Part shown: in pieces, positions 54,456 to 62,900 of the stretch | Layout: every line of letters begins with the position of its first letter | How positions within the stretch are numbered: position 1 is the stretch's first letter | DNA from: Candidatus Sumerlaeota bacterium | GTDB taxonomy: Bacteria > Sumerlaeota > Sumerlaeia > SLMS01 > JAHLLQ01 | Assembly: GCA_030156535.1 (NCBI GenBank) | Contig: JASGMJ010000001.1 | Coordinates: 186,001 to 250,000 of the forward strand | Direction: 5' to 3' | Length of the DNA: 64,000 nucleotides | Made by a program: the position numbers and the translations under genes | The notes under the pieces: model-generated | Databases searched by the model: none | Seen by the model: only the letters and a program-made list of their open reading frames with translations | Told to the model about the DNA's origin: nothing

Positions 54456-55844
54456 TCAGTACAGGAGTGACCGGAGTCGCCAGTTTTCGAGCTGCTGGTA
54501 TGGTTCAAGTCCCTGCCAAAGACGCTGAATCGTTGGAGCATCCCGGCCCTCCCTGAGCAGCTCGAAGATGAGGGTTGTATTGTATGCGCCCGTATTGCCG
54601 CCCGATGGCAAGAAAGAAGGATCCGAATCGGCAAAGATCGACCACAGGGTGATGGAGTCCGTCACGGGTGTGTCGAGCAGACGGACGGGGGTCAGCAGCA
54701 CGGTGGCCGGGTCTTCGGAGGCCACCGTGCAGGTGAAGGAGGAAAGACCGGCGCCCTGCACTTTGGCGCGAAAATCCGCAGCAGTGAGCGGAGCCGTTCT
54801 CAGGAGAAGGCCTGCGGTTTTGTCTTTTGGCGTCTCAATGCCCGCCACCTTGTCCGATGGCAGCAGGCTGCGCACCAGACGAAGCTGCCCGGCGATGGGG
54901 TCGCGGGGGAGGTACTCGTCCCACTCGTCGAGCCCCTGCCACGGTTGAAGGCCGAGGCGGTCGTAGACTTCGTAGACGGGACGCATGCCTGAACGGCGGT
55001 CCCAGTTTTCCATGCTGACGACTGTGATGCGGGCTCCCATGCCGAAACGCATGTTGAGCATTCGGACGTACTCGCCCGGTGTCAGTCCCGGCAGAAGCAG
55101 GCCGGGGCGGAAGGAAGTTGCTTTGCCGAAATTTCCGGGGTCGGCCGGTGGGCCTTCGAAGACGAGTCCGTTGATCGGATGCGGGCGGTCGAGAACGAGA
55201 ACTTCGATGTCGTTGAGTGCGGCGTCCTCGATCACGCCGCCAAGAAAGCCGTACTCGGGGTTGAAGCTCCCGGGGCGCAGCGGAAGATCGATCAGGATGA
55301 GGTCGACTTCCTCGATCATGCCGGGGGTCAGGCGGAAGTTGGAGGGCGTACGCTCGAAGACGCGCACGTTGGGGTAGGAAGCGAGGGAGCGCTCCAGCGC
55401 TGCGCTGCGTGCGGGCGCAGGCAGCTCATCGTTGAAGAGAACAACGCGGCGAACGATCGGCTTGCGCAGCGGCAGGAGAAGCTGGACCAGGTGATTGCCT
55501 TCACCATCGAGCGCGAGGCGATTGGTGACGACCAGCACGTGACGGTGGTCGAGCAGTTGGAAATCCTCGCGCTTCAGGACATCGACGCCGAGCGAGAAGG
55601 TCTTGCTGGCGTCGAGTTGCGGCAGCACCTTCTCGTTCAACAGGATGGCCGTGCGGTCGGGATCGAAGCGATCGGGGCGCACGCGCTGGGAGGGCTCTTG
55701 CAGTGCAATGGGTGGCGGGAAATCCGGCTGTGGTGCCGGGGCAGTTGCGCTGGCGGGCGGGGTCTTCGACGCGCAGGCCAGTGCCAACGCCGCAAAGAGG
55801 GCGGCGACGGTGAAAGTTCTGAGGATTCTGGCGGGCATTGTCAT
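54456..55844 (-). CDS. NamZ/DUF1343-like lipoprotein
   Basis: This 462-residue lipoprotein (lipobox LALAC, lipidated Cys24) carries the DUF1343 framework of exo-beta-N-acetylmuramidase NamZ: HVLVVTNRLALDGEGNHLVQLL, RPHPINGLVFEGP and GLTPGEYVRMLNMRFGMGARITV. The S-P-E-H-G stretch that follows in typical members reads FNDEL here, so activity on muropeptides is uncertain. If active it would trim N-acetylmuramic acid in the periplasm. ATG 55844 was chosen; GTG 55847 and ATG 55838 are alternatives. The coupled downstream gene encodes another lipoprotein. Confidence 0.78.
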   Translation of the reverse strand: MTMPARILRTFTVAALFAALALACASKTPPASATAPAPQPDFPPPIALQEPSQRVRPDRFDPDRTAILLNEKVLPQLDASKTFSLGVDVLKREDFQLLDHRHVLVVTNRLALDGEGNHLVQLLLPLRKPIVRRVVLFNDELPAPARSAALERSLASYPNVRVFERTPSNFRLTPGMIEEVDLILIDLPLRPGSFNPEYGFLGGVIEDAALNDIEVLVLDRPHPINGLVFEGPPADPGNFGKATSFRPGLLLPGLTPGEYVRMLNMRFGMGARITVVSMENWDRRSGMRPVYEVYDRLGLQPWQGLDEWDEYLPRDPIAGQLRLVRSLLPSDKVAGIETPKDKTAGLLLRTAPLTAADFRAKVQGAGLSSFTCTVASEDPATVLLTPVRLLDTPVTDSITLWSIFADSDPSFLPSGGNTGAYNTTLIFELLREGRDAPTIQRLWQGLEPYQQLENWRLRSLLY

Positions 55845-55895
55845 CACAGGTTCGTTGCTTCCCTTCCAGTGGAGCCATTGTTTCGGAGTGATATC

Positions 55896-57887
55896 TCAGG
55901 GCAAGGAAAAGCCCGTCGGGGAGGACGGCGGCGCGGGTTCAAGACGCCCGGCGACAGCCTGGTAGCGGCCGGGAAACTGCTGGGCGAGCCCGGGCTGGCG
56001 GCGGAAAACCTCGGTCCAGGCATCGAGTGCCTGTTCCGGGCGGCCAAGCTGCTCCAGCGAGAGCGCCTCGCGCAGGTAAACCTCGTAGGCGTTCAGGCGA
56101 GCTTGGACGGCGGGGAGTTCCGCCAGGGCCTGCTCGTATTGTCCCGTGCGCACCAAAACGTCCGTCAGAGCGGAACGGCAGTCAACATTGGCGGGGTTTG
56201 CCTCCAGAGCCCGGTGCGCCTGACTCACCAGTGCGGCGACTTTCGTGGGGCTTTCGAGAACGCCGGGCATCCGCACTCCCTCGTAGACCGGGCGGAAAAG
56301 AACGCTGCTGCGCAAGGGCCCGGTTGAGCACCAGGCTGCGGCCAGCCCACCACCGGCGAGCAGCACCGCGGCAACGATGCGAACGGGTACCGGGCCGTCG
56401 ATGCCCACGTGAAACTCCGTGGGAGCCCGCATGTTCTTCAGCATGATGCCAAGGCGCAGCGGGCCGTAGTCGCGCCAGACGGGCATTAGCAGATCACGAA
56501 CCCCGCCGCGTTGGGGCAGTACGATGGGGACGCCAAGCAGCGTGACGAAAAGAAACGACGAAAGCGGCAGTTCCAACGGGAACGTCATCTGGGCCTGAAC
56601 GCACAGCGCCGCGAGCATGGCGGCCGCCGTGGCGAGGATGAGGCGGTTGCCCGCGGAGTGCTCCCCGCGGCGGCGGTGCTCCATCTGGAGGAACGCCCCG
56701 CCCACGAGCGCCACCAGCAGGAACACGCCGGGGATGCCGGTTTCGCTCCACGTCTGGAGGACCGAGTTGTGCGCGGCGTTCGTCCACGAGGCGCCGTAGG
56801 CAGCAAGCTCGGGATCGTTCAGGACGATCTCGGACTGGACGGCGGGGTAGGCGTAGGTGAAGTTGCCCGCTCCGGCGCCGAGCCAAACGTTCTCGCGCAC
56901 GATTTCCAGCGTTGTGTACCAGATCGCCAAACGCGTGGAGCCCCCCACTTTCCAACGGCCGGAAGAGAACGCCTGGGCGAAGATTCCCCCCGTCTCGCCG
57001 CTCTCCGCAGCCCAGACGCGCGAGCCGTGCGGGTTTGCGGGATGGTCGATCACGTAGAAACCAACGACCAGCGCCCAGACCACACCAAGAATGGCAAGGC
57101 GGCGCTTGAGCAGCCGCCGCAAAGTGGGTTCCTCCCACCAGTCGCGCAGAAGAATCGCGAGAAGCACAGCCGCCACGATGAGCGAGAGATTCGAGTGCAC
57201 CGACCATGCAGCAATCAATGCGGCTGCCATCAGTGCGAGCACTGCCGCACCCAAGGCGAAGAACCGCCACCGCCGCGTGGAAAGCGTCATCGCCAGAACG
57301 ATCAGGAATCCAGCCACGATGGCATCGGCCACATGCCCCGAATTGCCCATGCTGGCCGTGCCGACGGCATCGCGCCAGTCGAACAGAATGGCACGGATGG
57401 GAAGTACGTGCGGGGCAAAGGCAGCGAGGAAGTCAGCGATGACCGCCCAGGCCGCGACCCCGGCAGCGGCAACAGCATAGCAGAAGCCCAACGCCAGCAA
57501 GCGGTCGCGCCGGTGCATGAGGATGCTTTGTGCGACCAACGCAAAGAGCACCAGCATCCCCGTCCACGCAACTTGATCGCGGGCAAGCGCAGGCGATTGG
57601 CTCCACAGAATCGACAGCGTCTGCCAGCAAAGAAACGCCAACAGAAATCCATTCACGGGATTGAGAGGGAAACGCAGGAGCGCACCGCCGGTGGAAATGG
57701 CGAGTGCGGACGCCAGCAGCAACCATGTGCCCGCATGGAGCAGCACGGTCTTGGGGATGACGAAGGAATCCTGGGCGGGAAACCAGACGAAGAGCGGCGC
57801 GGCAAGCGCGAGCAGGGAGAGCAGCCAGAAGGGAATCGGGGCCCAGCGGGGCTTTTCGTTCCAGGTGCGGGGGAGAGCGAGGGGCAT
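55896..57887 (-). CDS. O-antigen ligase/polymerase (Wzy_C) with C-terminal TPR
   Basis: This 663-residue membrane protein has about 12 helices and the Wzy_C signature LGAGAGNFTYAYP followed by AHNSVLQTWSETGIPG, with the long periplasmic loop between. O-antigen ligases join lipid-linked glycan chains to an acceptor; related enzymes glycosylate proteins. Residues about 560-650 after the last helix form TPR-like helices (ALEANPANVDCRSALTDVLVRTGQ). ATG 57887 (MPLALPRTW) was selected since the upstream extension is Arg-rich and frame-shadow-like. It lies in the middle of the envelope operon. Confidence 0.88.
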   Translation of the reverse strand: MPLALPRTWNEKPRWAPIPFWLLSLLALAAPLFVWFPAQDSFVIPKTVLLHAGTWLLLASALAISTGGALLRFPLNPVNGFLLAFLCWQTLSILWSQSPALARDQVAWTGMLVLFALVAQSILMHRRDRLLALGFCYAVAAAGVAAWAVIADFLAAFAPHVLPIRAILFDWRDAVGTASMGNSGHVADAIVAGFLIVLAMTLSTRRWRFFALGAAVLALMAAALIAAWSVHSNLSLIVAAVLLAILLRDWWEEPTLRRLLKRRLAILGVVWALVVGFYVIDHPANPHGSRVWAAESGETGGIFAQAFSSGRWKVGGSTRLAIWYTTLEIVRENVWLGAGAGNFTYAYPAVQSEIVLNDPELAAYGASWTNAAHNSVLQTWSETGIPGVFLLVALVGGAFLQMEHRRRGEHSAGNRLILATAAAMLAALCVQAQMTFPLELPLSSFLFVTLLGVPIVLPQRGGVRDLLMPVWRDYGPLRLGIMLKNMRAPTEFHVGIDGPVPVRIVAAVLLAGGGLAAAWCSTGPLRSSVLFRPVYEGVRMPGVLESPTKVAALVSQAHRALEANPANVDCRSALTDVLVRTGQYEQALAELPAVQARLNAYEVYLREALSLEQLGRPEQALDAWTEVFRRQPGLAQQFPGRYQAVAGRLEPAPPSSPTGFSLP

Positions 57888-57916
57888 GGAGAAATCCGGA
57901 CGGAAATTCGGAACGA

Positions 57917-58873
57917 TCAGGATTCGGTGTTTGGCGCGGAGGCGACGTGCTCGCGCTGCTCGTCGAGCACGGCACGCAGCGTGTCGTCGAGCGCGATGGA
58001 AGGCGTCCAGCCGGTTGCGTCGTGCAAACGCGAGAAATCCCCGTGGACGACCGAAGGCTTCTCGCCGCGGGCGCGCCGCTCGTCGAAGTGCGTTGCGACG
58101 GGCGTTTTCGCCATGGCGCACAAGGCTTTCAGGATCGACGCGATCTCGACGCTCCTGCCCGAGCAGATGTTGTAGATGCCACTGGCCGAAGATGTTTCCA
58201 CGAGCAGCCGGTAGGCGCGAACGACATCGGCGACGTTGAGGAAGTCGCGGTGCGAACGCAGGTCGCCGTGCTCGATGCGTTCGGCCTTGCCGCACTCGGC
58301 GAGTGCCACCTGGCGTGCGAACGCGGGAACAACGAAGCGCGGCGTCTGCCCCGGCCCCGTGTGGCTGAACGGGCGCGCGATCAGCACGTCAACGTCCAGG
58401 CGTGCGCCGTACAAGCGTGCGCAGTTCTCCGCGGCGATCTTGCTCACCCCGTAGGGGTTCATGGGATTGAGAGGCGACATCTCCGTGAGCGCCTCGCCTC
58501 CTGCCGGAATGCCGTAGACGTCCGAGGAGCTGACGTAAAGGATGCGGGGCGGATGAGCAAGACGTGCGGCGGCCTGAACGAGCTCGATGGTCAGGATGAC
58601 GTTGGCGTCGAAAGTTTCGTGCGGGATTTCCCAGCTCAGCGCGGGGTTGCTCTGTGACGCGAGATGGATGACTGCCTGAGGCTCGGATTCACCGAGCACG
58701 CGATCCCAGTGCCCCGGACGTCCGAGGTCGCCGAGAATCATGCGGTCGGGCGGGAGGGCCGCGTCGGGAGACGCAGTGAGTCCCGCTCCCCAGACCGTGT
58801 GGCCATGGGCTTGGAGTTCGCGTACAAGATGGGGAGCGACAAACCCCCCGATGCCGGTGACGACAAGACGCAT
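57917..58873 (-). CDS. GDP-6-deoxy-D-mannose-reductase-like SDR
   Basis: This 318-residue extended SDR has the NAD(P)-binding GIGGFVAPHL at 7-16, SSSDVYG with Ser115-117, and catalytic Tyr141/Lys145 in NPYGVSK. The branch-typical LIARPFSHTGPGQTPRFVVPAF follows. These match the RMD/GDP-mannose 4,6-dehydratase group, making GDP-D-rhamnose or a related sugar, but the exact reaction cannot be fixed. It starts 20 bp after the TPR gene and ends 29 bp before the O-antigen-ligase gene, consistent with supplying a precursor for the same glycan. Confidence 0.78.
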   Translation of the reverse strand: MRLVVTGIGGFVAPHLVRELQAHGHTVWGAGLTASPDAALPPDRMILGDLGRPGHWDRVLGESEPQAVIHLASQSNPALSWEIPHETFDANVILTIELVQAAARLAHPPRILYVSSSDVYGIPAGGEALTEMSPLNPMNPYGVSKIAAENCARLYGARLDVDVLIARPFSHTGPGQTPRFVVPAFARQVALAECGKAERIEHGDLRSHRDFLNVADVVRAYRLLVETSSASGIYNICSGRSVEIASILKALCAMAKTPVATHFDERRARGEKPSVVHGDFSRLHDATGWTPSIALDDTLRAVLDEQREHVASAPNTES

Positions 58874-58893
58874 GATTGATCCTGGCTGTTCCT

Positions 58894-59979
58894 TTATTGG
58901 GGACGGAGTTGACGGATTTCCTCGAAACGACTCTCTTCGAGGAGACGCCTGTACTCGCCGGGGTTCTTGTTGAAAGCGAGCTCGGCCGTGGACTTGGCGG
59001 CCTGAATGCGCCCCAGGCGCGATTCCAGCAGGGCCCTTTCCATCAGCATCATGATGTTGTTGGGTTGGATGGCCAGAGCAGTCTCCAACGCATCAAGCGC
59101 CTTCTGCCACTCTCCCGCCTGATAGTACAACCCCGACGCCCGATGGAATCCTCCGGCCTCCCTGGCCTGAGCTGCGTTTACGTTCTCGACTATCCAGTCG
59201 CCGCCTTCAACAAAGCGTTCCTGCTGCCAGAAGAGATCGAAGGCCGTCCCAATCCATTCCTGGCGGCCGGGCTCCATCTCCAGAGCCTTCTTGATAAGAT
59301 CAAGCGCCTCGCTGCCGTGTCCCTGGGAAAGCGCGAGATTCCCGCGTGCCCACCAGGAGACGGCGCTGTCGGCGACTTCGGGGGGCGCCGTGGCGAGAAG
59401 CGCTTCGGCGCCCTGCCAGTCCTTCCGTTCGACCGCGAGATCCAGCAGCGCGCGAAGCACGCTGGTGTCTTCGGGTGCCAGTTCCCGTGCAGCGGCAAGC
59501 TCGATGCGCGCGAACTCCAATTCTCCGCGCACGCGGTGCTCGCGGGCGAGATGGTAATGCGCCATGGCCTCGTCGCCGGACCACCAGGCGAGATCGGCGA
59601 GATACTCATGCACGCCCGCGAGGCTTGGGCAAAGGCGCGCTGATTCTTCGAGAATCGCCGTTGCTTCCCCCAGGCGTTCGTTGTCCGCGAGCGAACCGAG
59701 TGTGGAGTCCATGCGCGTGGCTCCTTCGCGGGAAACCGCCAACTCATCCGCGAGCTGGCGCCAGATCTTCCGGCCGGCGTGAAAGCGAACCTCCGCAACG
59801 GTACAGGCGTCGGCCTCTGCCAAAACGCCGGATTCGAGATAGTGCACGCCGTTGAAGCGAATGAGCAGGAGTGAGGCCACCACAATGCCCGCCACAATGC
59901 CCCACACGGGGGCGATGCGGCACAACTCTCCGGCCAAGGAGGAATGCGGTGGTGCGGCGCACTCCGCACGGTCAGTCAT
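58894..59979 (-). CDS. Membrane-anchored TPR protein
   Basis: This 361-residue protein has a single transmembrane helix at residues about 22-40 followed by roughly eight TPR-like helical pairs (for example ALDLIKKALEMEPGRQEW and ALDALETALAIQPNNIMMLM). The repeats most likely face the periplasm and bind a partner. Its ATG overlaps the stop of the C25 peptidase gene by four bases (ATGA). The domain arrangement suggests a scaffold for the secreted or surface proteins of this operon. Confidence 0.85.
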   Translation of the reverse strand: MTDRAECAAPPHSSLAGELCRIAPVWGIVAGIVVASLLLIRFNGVHYLESGVLAEADACTVAEVRFHAGRKIWRQLADELAVSREGATRMDSTLGSLADNERLGEATAILEESARLCPSLAGVHEYLADLAWWSGDEAMAHYHLAREHRVRGELEFARIELAAARELAPEDTSVLRALLDLAVERKDWQGAEALLATAPPEVADSAVSWWARGNLALSQGHGSEALDLIKKALEMEPGRQEWIGTAFDLFWQQERFVEGGDWIVENVNAAQAREAGGFHRASGLYYQAGEWQKALDALETALAIQPNNIMMLMERALLESRLGRIQAAKSTAELAFNKNPGEYRRLLEESRFEEIRQLRPQ

Positions 59980-62900
59980 CTGGGCGCCTCGGCGATTTTC
60001 CGGGAATCCTTGGGAAACACGAGGCGGACATTACCGAGAGCGGGAAGATTGGTGCCATCACCTCCGAGAGACGCGCGCCACTGGATGAAGTGCGCGTAGG
60101 GGTCGGCCTTGATCAGGTTTCCGTTCTCGATGGGATACCACGGATCGAATTCGGGATCGTCGATTGTGCCATAGCCAATGCGGAAAGCGAATTCGACATG
60201 GGAATAGCCGGGTGCCTCGAATTGCGCTTCAAAGCGCGCGGCGGGGAGCTCGCTCACTTCGTAGGCAGGAGACTCGAAGCTGCCCGAGAGGGGCACGACG
60301 ACGACACCGAAGATCGAGTTGTTGGATGGGATGCCTCGGGGGGAAATGCTCAGATCAAGGTAGTCGTCACGTGTTTCCACGCGGGCTGCATACGCCGTTG
60401 AATTGGAAAGATCGCTCATCACTTTCCAGTCAGGATCGTCTTCGAGTGCGTAGCGATAACGGTTGACCGGAACACCTGATACTGTGGAAGTGCCGAATTG
60501 CTGGAAGGAAACGTCGTAGAGAGTCGTCCCGTCGTCGGTGGGCATTGGGAGACGGAAGCGGACTTCGCCCGGCATTTCGTAAACGGTCCAGATCAGCGTT
60601 CCATCCACGATGGACATGCGGTTGTCCTGTTCGTGGCGGAAAACATCTTCGGGTAAGGGATCGCCAATGACGTACTCGTTGCTGAAGGCGATCCGTGTCT
60701 CCTGTTCTGGGTACTCCTTCAGGATCAACGTGTCGTCCGGGGCATGGGAAAGGGACTTGAGGACCCCATAGCGATACGTTGGCTGGAAGTCCCAGTCGCC
60801 CGTGGACGTGCGGAGATACTTCTCGTTGATCACATGGGTGAGTGGAAGATCGGCAACGTTGTCGTTCACCTCCTGCTCGCCGTAATCGCGGTCATCATTG
60901 AGCGAGATATGGATCGTGTCCCTGATGCCATCGGCACGCCAGGCAATCTGCACGAGGCCTTCTTCGCCGGAATCGAGGCGCTCCAGCGTGCTGCGGTGAA
61001 TGAGATCCTCGGGTTTGCCTCCACCCTGGGCAGCGATGTGAATGACAAAGGGATGCGCGAAGTCGAACGGCGAATCGTTCCGGTATGGAATATCGACGGC
61101 GACAACGTCGCCGGGACGCACAAACTTCGGCTTCGGCTCGATCAACTCCTTGTCCAACGCCAGATTTGGAAGACGCATCAGCGGCACGGTCACATCGCCG
61201 ACATTGTTCTGGAACGTCGCCTCGGGAATGGCGCGGTCGGAGTTCGTCACGACATAGAGCCGTACGTTCAGGTTGGACGAGTCCACCGGGTCCCAGCGCA
61301 GGCGCACATCGCGCTCCTCGCCGGGTTCGAGTGGCGTGTCGAAGACGATCTCACTTTCATCAACGATGCTCTTGGCTTTGCTGTCCGGATCCCACGGAAA
61401 ATCGAGATACAATGTTGTGCGGAGTCCCGAGACGGGGCGCGCGCCGCGATTGCCGATGGTCGCACGCACATACACTGTCTCGCCCTTGACGTAGTCGTCG
61501 CGTTCAGTGCGCGTCGAACCTGGCACGACGTACAGGTCCTGTCCGCCTGGTATGTCGATCAGCAAATCGAGCGACTGGGCGAACGGCTCGTTGCTCTCGG
61601 TGATCGTGCCTTCCACGTCGACGCGAAAGCGAAGTGGCTGGGCTGGAAAGCGCGTTGTCGCACGGAACTCAAGGTCAGTGGACTCGCCGGGCTCGATGGA
61701 AAGTCTTCCGAGCCGGGTTCCGACGGGAGTACCCTCCTCGGTATCCATGAGAAGAAGCGCCGCGGACAAGTTGTCGAGCGATGCCGAGCGCATATTGTAG
61801 AGGGGGATGGTAAAGGTCGTTTGTTCGGGGGCGGCCAGGCGTTCCACATCGACCAGTTGAGCCGATGCCGCCACCACGGGAAGGGCGGGATCAAGCGCCA
61901 GAAACTCGATGGCTTCTTCGGCGATTGGCAGCATCCCTGCGGCCGCGTTCGCATATTCCACGCGTGCTTCCAGACGGTTGATCCCGGCTGGCGCGGGGAA
62001 AGCAAAGCGCACGGTGCGCTCCTGTCCCGGTTCGAGGATGAGACGCGAATCCCGCAGGTCCTTGCCCTGCGCCGCATCACGCAGCGTCAGAACCAGGTTG
62101 TCCATGTAGCCTTCGCCACGATTCAGCGCCCGAAGCTCCATTGTCACTGTTTCGCCGGCGTCGATACCCGTGGAGGCATCCGGCGTCATCGTCCACGCGA
62201 GATCGACCTTGGGCTCAAGAACGGGAATCTCGACATTGAGTGAATCGAAAACTCCCAGTCCCTCGTTCCACGCCTGGATCAGCAGGCGGTAATCGCCCTT
62301 GGGCACAAACGGGGGCAGCGGCAGCTCCAGTGCAAACTTGCCAGCCTGAACCGGACCCCGAAGTGGGCCGGCAACCGAGATCCCCTCCTTGTTGAACATC
62401 TCCACCTGTGCCACGCCCCAGTCGGTGCGCGGGGAGGTGCCATTGATTTTCAGCGAGTCTCCCTGATTCGTGAACAGTTCGGAAGGCTCGATCAACAACG
62501 ACAGATTCTCCGACGGACGGGGAATCTTCAGTGCCGGATCTCCCAGAAGGATGAATTGATCGGGCACGTAGCGTTGATTGCGGGTGAGAAGGTACTGCAC
62601 TTTGGCGTACAGCGATGCACGGCCAAGCTCCGCAAATTTCTTCTTCAGCAGGGCCTCGTAAAATGGCCGGAGAAGGAAGTCGTGCTCGTAGGAACTCGTG
62701 CCGGCAACGGGAGCGAACAGTGCGATGCCGCCGCCATTTTCCGCGAGAATGAACTGCTCGCCGATGCTCTGGCGAACGGGGGCGATAGGATAGTCCACCC
62801 ATGCCGTGTCGCATGACGCCGCCGCCATGATGGGACGGCCGCCGCGCAACTCGATGGCGGGGATGTCGCGATAGTGAAAGATGCGCTCGGCGGACCACAG

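Noticed and set aside
54600-56446. Plus-strand frames opposite the NamZ-like and O-antigen-ligase genes
   Set aside because: Lipobox and family motifs fix coding on the minus strand; these frames are shadows.
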